A DNA stretch of 64,000 nt from Oceanobacillus profundus. Its GTDB lineage: Bacteria > Bacillota > Bacilli > Bacillales > Amphibacillaceae. Shown one piece after another: positions 42,183 through 50,238 of this stretch. The first letter of the stretch is position 1; each line of letters starts with the position of its first letter. The DNA is taken from NCBI RefSeq assembly GCF_003515705.1, contig NZ_QWEH01000001.1, positions 62,001-126,000 on the forward strand, written 5' to 3'. The notes below the pieces were generated by a model. The model worked only from the letters and a program-made list of their open reading frames with translations, was not told where the DNA came from and ran no database searches. The position numbers and the translations under genes were made by a program.

Positions 42183-43298
42183 ATGAATAAGCATGTTGAT
42201 GTTCTTATAGTTGGTGCTGGGGCTTCTGGAATTGGTGTAGGAATAGTGCTAAAGCAGATGGGTTGTGGAAATTTTTGCGTGATAGACAAGGGGGATATAG
42301 GAGAAACATTTCGCAGGTGGCCAAAAGAAATGAGGTTTATAACTCCTTCTTTTCCATCTCAAGGTTTTGGCCAGACAGACCTTAACGCTGTAGCTCCTAA
42401 GACCTCACCTGCTTATACGCTAGATGAAGAACACCCTACTGGTGAAGAATATGCAGAATACCTAGAAGTGCTGGCAGATCATTACCAATTACCGTTACGA
42501 ACTAAAGTGGAAGTAAAAGAAATAAGGAAGCATAACAACCAATTGTTTGAGGTAGTAACTTCTAAAGGGAAATTATGCAGTAAATTTATTGTGTGGGCAG
42601 CCGGGGAGTATCAATACCCCGATTTTGACGTTTTCCCGGGAGCAGAACACTGTATTCATAGTAGTCAAATTCATTCTTGGGAGGAGATGAAAGCAGATGA
42701 TTATCTTGTGATAGGCGGGTATGAAAGTGGAATTGATGCATTGTATCAACTGAATAGACTTAACAAAAAAACTCGACTTTTGGCTAAAACCGCCACATGG
42801 GAAATCGATAGCAGTGACCCGAGTATTGTTATATCCCCATATACATACGGTCGGATGAGAGAAGCGCTTGCTGATGACAGAATCGAGATGTATGAGAACC
42901 TAACTGTTAGCTCTGTGAGAAAGGAAGGTAATTCTTATTATGTGGAAACACGAGAAGGCGAACAATTTACCACATGTACGCCTCCTGTACTAGCAACGGG
43001 CTATAAAGGTAGTACATCCATGATCTCACAGCTTTTTGAGTTTGGAGAACATGGAAAGCCGTTAGTTAATGAACAGGATGAATCGACTTATTGCCAAGGA
43101 TTATTTCTTTGTGGACCTGAATTGCGACATGGCAGTCATGTGTTTTGTTATATATATAAGTTTCGGCAACGATATGCAGTACTTGCTGAAGCAATCGGTT
43201 CCCGACTAAACCTTAATATGGATATTCTTGAATTATATCAGAAGGAAAATTTTTATCTGGACGATCTTTCAGGTTGCGGAGAGAGCTGTGAGTGTTAA
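42183..43298 (+). CDS. FAD/NAD(P)-dependent oxidoreductase of a Zur-controlled operon
   Basis: A 371-residue flavoprotein. The FAD dinucleotide site is VLIVGAGASGIGVG (residues 7-20), and a second Rossmann motif VIGGYESGIDALYQL lies near 172. VLATGYKG is the ATG-type motif of the class. The protein ends in GCGESCEC, a cysteine cluster absent from ordinary members and perhaps a metal site. GGGGAGGAG precedes ATG 42183, directly after a Zur box. The downstream gene begins within its last codons. Its role in zinc supply is unknown. Reduction of a metal-binding thiol or a metallophore step are guesses. Confidence 0.72.
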   Translation: MNKHVDVLIVGAGASGIGVGIVLKQMGCGNFCVIDKGDIGETFRRWPKEMRFITPSFPSQGFGQTDLNAVAPKTSPAYTLDEEHPTGEEYAEYLEVLADHYQLPLRTKVEVKEIRKHNNQLFEVVTSKGKLCSKFIVWAAGEYQYPDFDVFPGAEHCIHSSQIHSWEEMKADDYLVIGGYESGIDALYQLNRLNKKTRLLAKTATWEIDSSDPSIVISPYTYGRMREALADDRIEMYENLTVSSVRKEGNSYYVETREGEQFTTCTPPVLATGYKGSTSMISQLFEFGEHGKPLVNEQDESTYCQGLFLCGPELRHGSHVFCYIYKFRQRYAVLAEAIGSRLNLNMDILELYQKENFYLDDLSGCGESCEC

Positions 43299-44955
43299 AA
43301 ATAAAACGGATAAATTGATCGCCTTAGTAGGTCTTGAATCTGTAGGAAAGTCTGCATTATTCAGACATATGACTGGTCATCAAACAGGAGTTGAAACCAA
43401 TGTAAAAGGATCAACTGTCGTTCTTACGCGCAGAGGATTGAAACGAAATGCTGAAGTAGAACTAGTCGATACACCGGGGATTCGTTTTAAAGATGATAGC
43501 ATGACTACGAGAATGACCTTGGGTGAAATTAAGTTTTTGGAAGAGATTATTATAGTTGTGAAATCTCCTCATTTAAAGAATGATTTTCTGTTATTAGAAG
43601 AACAGCTCCATCTGAGAGGGAAAAAAGTTACAGTTATAGCTACTCACAAAGATATATATGAACCGAGTGATGAAGAAAAGCATTTTATAAAGGATCTGTT
43701 GAATGTACCGGTTATCTGGTGTAATAGCCGTTCTATGGACGAAGCAGAACAAGATGAATTATGGGAGGCTATACAAGATGCTTCACCATGGAAGCTAAAC
43801 AGCAGTTTACTCCATTTTCTGCCTTCAGATCATGAAGCAGAAAATAAAAATTGGCTGGAAACAGTACTGCGTCAAAAGGTGATTGGACCTTTATTTGCTC
43901 TGCTTCTAATCATAAGTATGTTTGCTTCTCCGGTATTTCTTGCATACCTGTTCTCAAGTTACGTAGAACCCTTTTCAGAAAAGATGATGATAGTTCCATT
44001 AAAGGAATACGCCGTTCATTTTCCTGCTTTTTTCCAAGTTTTATTAATTGGAGACTATGGCGCATTAACCCTTGGATGGTATTCCTTCTTATGGGCATTT
44101 CCAGTAGTCCTTTTCATCGGTCTTAGTGTTGCAGTTACAGAAGAAACAGGTATACAGGAACATATAACACATGCATTAGATCCATGGCTGAGGAAAATCG
44201 GGCTAACTGGAAGAGACTTGATACCAGTTTTAACTGGCTATGGCTGTAATGTTGTAGCTGTTATGCAAAGCAGAAGCTGCAGTAGCTGTACGCGGGCTTC
44301 ATGCATCTCCATGATTTCGTTTGGCTCTGCTTGCAGTTATCAAATTGGGGCAACTTTATCCTTGTTCGGTTCTGCGGGAAAACCAATATTATTTTTCCCC
44401 TATATACTGATTTTATTTATTGTAGGTGCTATTCATACAAGGGTATGGAATAAGAATTCTTTACCGCTAACTACAGTATCTTCTTTGCCCTACTTGCAGT
44501 CTATAACATGGAGAGGAACTGCTTTTCGCTTAAAAGGAATGCTAAAACAATTCTTTACACAAGCGATGCCGATTTTTATCTTGATTTGTTTAGTCGCTTC
44601 TATTTTTGATTATTTGCATGTAATGAAGGGCTTATCTGCTTTGATTACGCCTATATTAGTGTTGTTTTCCTTACCAGCGGATGTTGCTCCTGGTGTGATT
44701 TTTTCGGTTTTTAGAAAAGATGGGATGATGGTATTGAACGAGGGACAAGGTTCCCTGCTTCAGAGTTTGGAGACATGGCAGCTATTTATAACCGTATATT
44801 TAGCTTCAACCTTATCTTCCTGTTTAGTAACTCTGTTCACGATTTACAAAGAATTAGGCGGGAGACACGCTGTAAAACTGCTGGGAAAACAAATGATTAC
44901 GTCCATCATAAGTACGTTGCTAATAGCTATCGTTTTATATACTTATTTTAATTGA
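43288..44955 (+). CDS. FeoB-like membrane GTPase, candidate zinc transporter
   Basis: A 555-residue protein resembling FeoB. An N-terminal G domain shows G1 GLESVGKSALF (about 10-20), G3 VDTPGI (about 56-61) and a weak G4 THKD. The membrane part (about 190-555) has eight or so helices and a Gate motif GRDLIPVLTGYGCNVVAVM, followed by an unusual cysteine-rich stretch SRSCSSCTRASCISM. FeoB proteins usually have 660-770 residues, so it is short. I start at GTG 43288 (GGAGAG just upstream), overlapping the oxidoreductase by 11 bp. Earlier in-frame ATG 43228 lies inside that gene. Zur control and COG0523 neighbours suggest zinc or another divalent ion instead of iron. This is inferred. Confidence 0.75.
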   Translation: MSVKNKTDKLIALVGLESVGKSALFRHMTGHQTGVETNVKGSTVVLTRRGLKRNAEVELVDTPGIRFKDDSMTTRMTLGEIKFLEEIIIVVKSPHLKNDFLLLEEQLHLRGKKVTVIATHKDIYEPSDEEKHFIKDLLNVPVIWCNSRSMDEAEQDELWEAIQDASPWKLNSSLLHFLPSDHEAENKNWLETVLRQKVIGPLFALLLIISMFASPVFLAYLFSSYVEPFSEKMMIVPLKEYAVHFPAFFQVLLIGDYGALTLGWYSFLWAFPVVLFIGLSVAVTEETGIQEHITHALDPWLRKIGLTGRDLIPVLTGYGCNVVAVMQSRSCSSCTRASCISMISFGSACSYQIGATLSLFGSAGKPILFFPYILILFIVGAIHTRVWNKNSLPLTTVSSLPYLQSITWRGTAFRLKGMLKQFFTQAMPIFILICLVASIFDYLHVMKGLSALITPILVLFSLPADVAPGVIFSVFRKDGMMVLNEGQGSLLQSLETWQLFITVYLASTLSSCLVTLFTIYKELGGRHAVKLLGKQMITSIISTLLIAIVLYTYFN

Positions 44956-44973
44956 ATACGAAGGAGGAAGCGT

Positions 44974-46176
44974 ATGGAAAAGAAAATACCTGTTACCGTT
45001 TTGAGTGGCTATTTAGGGTCGGGAAAAACAACACTGTTAAACCATCTGTTAAATAATCGTAATGGACTGAAAGTGGCTGTGATTGTAAACGATATGAGTG
45101 AAATTAATATCGATGCCGATTTAGTAGAGAAGGGGGGTCATTTTTCAAGGACGGAAGAGAACTTAGTTGAGATGTCTAACGGGTGTATTTGCTGCACGTT
45201 AAGGGAGGATCTGCTGATAGAGGCTGGAAAAATCGCGAAGGCGGGCAATATCGATTATATCATCATCGAATCTACTGGAATAAGTGAACCTGTACCAGTT
45301 GCTCAGACATTTTCCTATATTGATGAGGAACTAGGTATCGATCTTACCCAGTTTTGCCGCCTTGATACAATGGTTACTGTTGTTGATGCATACCGTTTTT
45401 GGCATGATTATGAATCTGGTGATCGGCTGCTTGATAGAAAGCAAGCAGTTGGAGAAGCAGATGATCGTAATCTTGCAGATTTACTAATCGACCAAATTGA
45501 ATTTTGTGATGTTCTTCTATTGAATAAATGCGATATGGTGACGGAAAAACAACTTCGTTCATTGACGAAAGTTATTCAAACTTTGCAACCCGATGCCAAA
45601 ATTATTCATACAACATTTGGCAAGGTTAATCCAACAGAAATTTTAAACACCCGTCGGTTTAATTTTGAAACGGCTAGTCAAGCAGCTGGATGGCTAAAAG
45701 AATTAATGGCAGGCCCGGAAGAGCATACGCCAGAAACAGAGGAATATGGAATTAACTCCTTTGTGTATAGTCGAAGAATTCCATTTAACTCGAAGCGTTT
45801 TTATGATTGGATTAGGCAAATGCCGATGTCAATTGTCCGTGCGAAAGGAATTGCGTGGTGTGCGACAAGGAATGATTTGGCACTCCTTCTCTCCCAAGCT
45901 GGTCCTTCGGTCGCTATTGAACCAGTCTCCTATTGGGTAGCTTCACTTCCAGATGCACAAAAAGAACACACAATTAAGCAAAATCCTAACATACTAAACG
46001 ATTGGGGTTCGGAATTTGGGGATCGAAAGACAAATCTTGTATTTATTGGCGTTGATTTGGAAAAAGGAACGATTATTCGGGAGCTTGACAAATGTCTGCT
46101 TACACCAGAAGAGATGGATATGGAATGGTCTGAGATGGGAGATCCATTTATTTGGGAGTTGAGAAATCACAATTAA
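44974..46176 (+). CDS. COG0523 CobW/YciC-type metallochaperone GTPase 1
   Basis: A 400-residue G3E GTPase. P-loop GYLGSGKTTLLNHLL (residues 11-25), the metal-binding CxCC motif SNGCICCTLREDL (about 71-83) that marks the family, and guanine-specificity NKCD (about 187). The C-terminal CobW_C domain runs from about 260. Zur-controlled members (YciC/ZagA in B. subtilis) pass zinc to priority enzymes during starvation. AAGGAGGAAG precedes ATG 44974. It lies in one operon with a close paralogue at 46777. Confidence 0.88.
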   Translation: MEKKIPVTVLSGYLGSGKTTLLNHLLNNRNGLKVAVIVNDMSEINIDADLVEKGGHFSRTEENLVEMSNGCICCTLREDLLIEAGKIAKAGNIDYIIIESTGISEPVPVAQTFSYIDEELGIDLTQFCRLDTMVTVVDAYRFWHDYESGDRLLDRKQAVGEADDRNLADLLIDQIEFCDVLLLNKCDMVTEKQLRSLTKVIQTLQPDAKIIHTTFGKVNPTEILNTRRFNFETASQAAGWLKELMAGPEEHTPETEEYGINSFVYSRRIPFNSKRFYDWIRQMPMSIVRAKGIAWCATRNDLALLLSQAGPSVAIEPVSYWVASLPDAQKEHTIKQNPNILNDWGSEFGDRKTNLVFIGVDLEKGTIIRELDKCLLTPEEMDMEWSEMGDPFIWELRNHN

Positions 46177-46196
46177 ATAAAAACGGGGGAATAGAA

Positions 46197-46745
46197 ATGA
46201 TTTTATCGAGTCAAACCATTCTCAAAAAGCTAGAGAAAGATGAGCTAGCTGTCGAACCTTTTAATCAGGCTAACCTTCAGCCGGCGTCCGTCGATCTATC
46301 GCTTGGCAGCCATTTTATGACATTAAATGAATATAGCACAGGTAAATTATCCATGGGTGAGAGAGCTTCCTACCGTGATATTTATATAGGAGCCCAAGAA
46401 GCGATAATCATTCCTCCTCACACCTTCATGCTTGCAACGACAAAAGAGTGGATTAAATTATCAAATCATGTTACTGGCTTTGTAGAAGGGAGGAGTTCTG
46501 TTGGGAGAATGGGACTTTTTGTACAAAATGCCGGGTGGGTAGATCCTGGATTCGAAGGGCGGATCACGCTTGAGCTATTTAACTCGAATCGTTTTCCGAT
46601 TGAATTAATAGAAGGAAGAAGAATATGTCAATTGGTTTTTGCAGAAACGGATCAACCAACAAAACCGTATCAGGGCAAATATACAAAACAATCTAGTACA
46701 ACTGCCAGCTGTATTTATATGGATGAGGAGAATTGCTCCAATTAA
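46197..46745 (+). CDS. dcd: dCTP deaminase, possible zinc-free backup
   Basis: A 182-residue dCTP deaminase. MILSSQTILKKL at the start, QPASVDLSLG, EGRSSVGRMGLFVQNAGWVDPGFEGRITLELFN (about residues 98-130, Ser/Arg phosphate site and the catalytic Glu) are diagnostic. It converts dCTP to dUTP for thymidylate synthesis and needs no zinc, unlike dCMP and cytidine deaminases. GGGGGAAT precedes ATG 46197. Its position between two COG0523 genes under Zur boxes suggests it takes over dUMP supply when zinc is scarce. The enzyme call is firm, the zinc-sparing role inferred. Confidence 0.87.
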   Translation: MILSSQTILKKLEKDELAVEPFNQANLQPASVDLSLGSHFMTLNEYSTGKLSMGERASYRDIYIGAQEAIIIPPHTFMLATTKEWIKLSNHVTGFVEGRSSVGRMGLFVQNAGWVDPGFEGRITLELFNSNRFPIELIEGRRICQLVFAETDQPTKPYQGKYTKQSSTTASCIYMDEENCSN

Positions 46746-46776
46746 TTGTAGATTAAGGAATCCAGGAGGGAAAGCA

Positions 46777-47958
46777 TTGTCAAAGAAAGTACAAGTTACA
46801 GTGTTAAGTGGCTATTTAGGATCAGGAAAAACAACACTGCTAAATTATTTATTACACAATAAAGAAGGTAGGAAAATAGCCGTTATTGTAAACGATATGA
46901 GTGAAGTGAACATTGATGCCGACATGGTCAAAAAAGGAGGATTTAGTCGTACAGAAGAAAAATTAGTAGAATTGCAGAATGGATGTATTTGCTGCACGCT
47001 TCGGGAAGATTTAGTGAAAGAGGTAGATAAACTGGCCAAACTGGACATCGACTATATAGTTATCGAATCATCCGGAATATCAGAGCCAATACCAGTCGCG
47101 CAAAGCTTCACCTATGAAGACGAAGACCTTGGGATAAATCTTGCGGAACGTTGTGAATTAGATACGATGGTTACCGTAGTGGATGCAAGTTATTTTTGGG
47201 AGGATTATCGATCTGGAGAAAGCTTACTTGACCGTAATCAAGAGGCAGATGAGAACGACGAGCGGGACGTTATTGATCTATTAATTGATCAAATTGAATT
47301 TGCTAACATAATCCTATTAAATAAGGTCGACTTAGTGGATGCGGAAAGCAGAGAAGAATTAAAAGCTGTTTTAAAACAATTGAATCCAGATGCTCAAATT
47401 ATTGCTACTGAATACGGAAAAGTTGCCTTAGAGACTGTACTGAATACACGATTATTTGACTTCGAAAAAGCAAGTCAGGGTGCAGGGTGGATAAAGGAAC
47501 TAAATGAAGAGCATATCCCTGAGACGGAGGAATATGGGATTAGCTCCTTTGTCTATCGAAGAAAAAAACCGTTTCATCCTGAGCGTTGGGGTACATGGTT
47601 AGAAAATTGGCCAACTGGAGTTGTTCGATCGAAAGGTTTCTTTTGGTTGGCGTCAAGAAATGATGTTTCTGGTTTATTATCACAGGCTGGGCCATCCATT
47701 GCAATTCAAGAAGCAGGAAAGTGGATAGCTACGTATCCAAAGCAAGAACAATCGGGTATTTTAGAGGAAGATCCAGATTTAGCTAAGTACTGGGACGACA
47801 ACTATGGAGACAGAATGACTGAACTAGTATTTATAGGGAAAGAGATGGATAAAGAAGGAATAATCAAAAGTCTAGATCAATGTTTACTGTCAGATGTCGA
47901 AATGAATTTGGATTGGAATATGTTTTATGATCCGTTACCATCATTTAGCAGCTATTAA
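46777..47958 (+). CDS. COG0523 CobW/YciC-type metallochaperone GTPase 2
   Basis: A 393-residue paralogue of the gene at 44974 with the same P-loop GYLGSGKTTLLNYLL, CxCC motif QNGCICCTLREDL, NKVD motif (about 184) and CobW_C domain, clearly similar over the full length. The start is TTG 46777 with AGGAGGG at 46764-46770. The frame is open upstream into dcd but without a better start. The two copies may serve different client enzymes or metals. The last gene of the operon. Confidence 0.87.
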   Translation: MSKKVQVTVLSGYLGSGKTTLLNYLLHNKEGRKIAVIVNDMSEVNIDADMVKKGGFSRTEEKLVELQNGCICCTLREDLVKEVDKLAKLDIDYIVIESSGISEPIPVAQSFTYEDEDLGINLAERCELDTMVTVVDASYFWEDYRSGESLLDRNQEADENDERDVIDLLIDQIEFANIILLNKVDLVDAESREELKAVLKQLNPDAQIIATEYGKVALETVLNTRLFDFEKASQGAGWIKELNEEHIPETEEYGISSFVYRRKKPFHPERWGTWLENWPTGVVRSKGFFWLASRNDVSGLLSQAGPSIAIQEAGKWIATYPKQEQSGILEEDPDLAKYWDDNYGDRMTELVFIGKEMDKEGIIKSLDQCLLSDVEMNLDWNMFYDPLPSFSSY

Positions 47959-48030
47959 TTAAATTCACCAAGAAGATGGTGTGTTAGCAAATACCCGAAA
48001 TAACATTTCTTAGAAGACTACACTTCCCCT

Positions 48031-48270
48031 GTTGAGGCTGGGACAAAAGTATTTTTATGAAGTGAAAACCGAACATGATTGATGCAAATAACTCGATCCG
48101 GAAATATAATTCGCGCATCCAGTGGCGGCTGGTGAGCCTCCCTGTGCTATCGCACTTCGGTGTCTCACCTATGCCTTTCCTCCCGCAGGAGTCTACGTAT
48201 ATTTCCTACGCTAAGTTTGTACATCATTCGTCTTTAACATTAAGTACTTTAGTTATGTCCCAGCCTCAAC
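48031..48270. repeat. 240-bp interspersed element with perfect 15-bp terminal inverted repeats, family B
   Basis: GTTGAGGCTGGGACA at 48031-48045 is exactly complementary to the end at 48256-48270. Inside are further inverted repeats (GGTGAG/CTCACC with GTGC..GCAC within) and no convincing gene. A 77-codon frame across it is incidental. Ends of this type (GAGGCTGGGACA) are widespread in Firmicute intergenic repeats. Only one copy is in the window. The rest of 47959-48526 shows no gene. Confidence 0.7.
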
Positions 48271-48526
48271 TTAATTTATATACATCTCACTTTCTAGGAA
48301 GGCACTAACTCAATATAAAAGCTGATTATAATACATTCATAATGACTTCTAAATGACGAGCATGATCTCAGTGAAATCTCCTGCTGTTATTAAGAAAATG
48401 TAAAATCTTAACGTATAATTTACAATTTATTGAGTGAATTATTCTGTCTATTGTTGTATCCCTTGCCACAACTTATTTATCAAAAAAATTGTTAAACCCT
48501 ACCAAAAACCTCCATTGTAAAGTGAA

Positions 48527-48591
48527 TTTACACAAGTCACACCATTTCTTCATTTCACCTTTAATCTTCCTTAATATTCGTTCCTTATAAT
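48527..48591 (+). promoter_or_regulatory. Candidate PhoP-activated promoter
   Basis: Hexamers TTTACA (48527), CACACC (48538), TTCATT (48549), TTTAAT (48560) and TTAATA (48571) begin exactly 11 bp apart, and TATAAT follows at 48586-48591. PhoP of B. subtilis binds direct TT(A/T)A(C/A)A-like repeats at 11-bp spacing, usually four, just upstream of the -10. No normal -35 is present. The second hexamer is a poor match. Confidence 0.6.
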
Positions 48592-48619
48592 GAAGCTAGG
48601 TTCAAAAGAGGAGGATTTG

Positions 48620-49450
48620 ATGCGTAAAACGGAATTGCATGTTCACTCGACATTTTCAGATGGTGTCCAAACACCGGAAGAGATTGTGCATCTAGCGAAA
48701 GAGGCAAACATTCAAGTACTTTCCATTACCGACCATGATGAAATCGGAGCGTATAAGGAAGCCCTGCCATTAGCAGAGGCAGCTGGAATTGAATTGATTC
48801 CTGGAATTGAGCTGAACACGGATGGAGAAGCAGGTGAATTACATATTCTTGGATATTTATTTGATCCAGAGCATCCGGAAATGCTCCAGCATATTAGCTG
48901 GCGTAAAGCAGAGCGGAAAAACTGGGCAAAGAAAATCGTTGCTCGTTTGAACGAATTAGGCTATAGCATTACGTTTCAAGATGTAGAAAGGTATGCACCA
49001 CAAGATATTATTGTACGCACGCATATTGCCAGTGCGCTTTGTGAGAAAGATTACTTTACTACGACCCACGAGGCCTATCACGGCCTATTAGTGAAAGGGA
49101 AGCCGGCATTCGTTGAGCGGGGGGCGTTTTCTGCAAAAGATGCAATTGAATTAATTCAAGCCTGTGGCGGGGAAGCTTACCTTGCGCATCCAGGTGCCTA
49201 CCGGTTTCCTATAGATGAAGAAAAGGTTTTATCGTATGGGATTGATGGAATTGAGGTCTATCATTCCAAGCATCGTGAGACAGACGTTTCCTATTGGAAG
49301 GAATTTGCACTTAAAAATCAGCTGCTGATTTCTGGCGGGTCTGACAGTCATGGGCGGAAGCATACGAGAAATGCGTATGCGATTGGTAGTGTGCAGTTAG
49401 ATAAGCATTCCCAAAAGCATTGGCTAGAAAAAGTTGGTGCAAAACGATGA
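48620..49450 (+). CDS. PHP-domain phosphoesterase
   Basis: A 276-residue PHP phosphoesterase of the TrpH/YciV (RNase AM / nucleoside 3',5'-bisphosphate phosphatase) group. Metal ligands are visible in TELHVHSTFSDG, ITDHDEIGAY, PGIELNTD, AYLAHPGAY and GGSDSHG. The start ATG 48620 has GAGGAGGA at 48608. The in-frame ATG at 48590 overlaps the promoter -10. First gene of a six-gene operon with tight overlaps (ATGA to the next gene). It would hydrolyse phosphomonoesters in the cytosol, after import by the ABC system downstream. Confidence 0.82.
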   Translation: MRKTELHVHSTFSDGVQTPEEIVHLAKEANIQVLSITDHDEIGAYKEALPLAEAAGIELIPGIELNTDGEAGELHILGYLFDPEHPEMLQHISWRKAERKNWAKKIVARLNELGYSITFQDVERYAPQDIIVRTHIASALCEKDYFTTTHEAYHGLLVKGKPAFVERGAFSAKDAIELIQACGGEAYLAHPGAYRFPIDEEKVLSYGIDGIEVYHSKHRETDVSYWKEFALKNQLLISGGSDSHGRKHTRNAYAIGSVQLDKHSQKHWLEKVGAKR

Positions 49451-50238
49451 AACTATTTATCGCTTCATCATTATGCTGGGACTATCATCCGAATGAAGTT
49501 ATTACGATCGCAAAGGAATATGGCTTATATGGAGTAGAACTGTGGGCAGAGCATATTTATTATCATCAAGCAAATCCTGCTGAAATTCGAATTCATGCTG
49601 AAATGGAAAATATCGAATTAACGTTGCATGCATCGAGCTGGGATTTAAATATTTGTTCGATCAATAAAGGAATTCAGGAACAGTCCATTGTTGAATTAAA
49701 GAAATCGATTGATTTGGCAGCAGCACTAGGCGCATTGCATATGACTTTTCATCCTGGAAGGTTAACGGTTAAAAATTACTTAGTTGAGGAGCATATGCGC
49801 GCACTTGTCACCAACACAAAGCGGCTTTTAGAATATGCGGCAGTAAGAGAAGTCGTGTTATCGCAGGAAATGATGGAACCTATCGCGAAGGAGATTTTAA
49901 CAGAGCCAAAGGCAATGAATCATTTCTTAGAGCAGGTTGGGCCGGGTCTTCAGGTGACCTTAGATATCGCGCATACGCCGCTTGAAGAAAACAACGAGGT
50001 TTATTTAGAAGAGCTGCAGCGTGTAAACAGTATTCATGTAAGTGACTCCAAAAGGGATCGATACCACGTTCCGCTAGGAGAAGGTGAGATTAATCTAGAG
50101 GAGATTCTATCATGCCTAGGCGAGAAAGACTTACCTATCGTACTCGAAGGAATGGATACAGATCGCTCCTTATCTTTTTTAAAGAAGCATCTGAACTTTT
50201 TACATAAAGAATGGAAGGAAAGGAAGATAAGCATTTGA
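49447..50238 (+). CDS. Xylose-isomerase-like TIM barrel protein
   Basis: A 263-residue AP-endonuclease-2/sugar-isomerase family TIM barrel. Signs are VELWAEHIYYH, TFHPGRL, VTLDIAHTPLEE and IHVSDSKRDRYHVPLGEGEI, which supply the His/Glu/Asp metal ligands near strand ends. The start ATG 49447 overlaps the PHP gene by 4 bp. Such proteins isomerise or epimerise sugars and sugar phosphates, or cut abasic DNA. In this operon a sugar or sugar-phosphate substrate is more likely. The precise reaction is unknown. Confidence 0.72.
   Translation: MKLFIASSLCWDYHPNEVITIAKEYGLYGVELWAEHIYYHQANPAEIRIHAEMENIELTLHASSWDLNICSINKGIQEQSIVELKKSIDLAAALGALHMTFHPGRLTVKNYLVEEHMRALVTNTKRLLEYAAVREVVLSQEMMEPIAKEILTEPKAMNHFLEQVGPGLQVTLDIAHTPLEENNEVYLEELQRVNSIHVSDSKRDRYHVPLGEGEINLEEILSCLGEKDLPIVLEGMDTDRSLSFLKKHLNFLHKEWKERKISI

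Noticed and set aside
48075-48308. 77-codon plus-strand frame as a gene
   Set aside because: It lies across the 240-bp inverted-repeat element, has no ribosome binding site and no recognisable sequence. The frame is incidental to the repeat.
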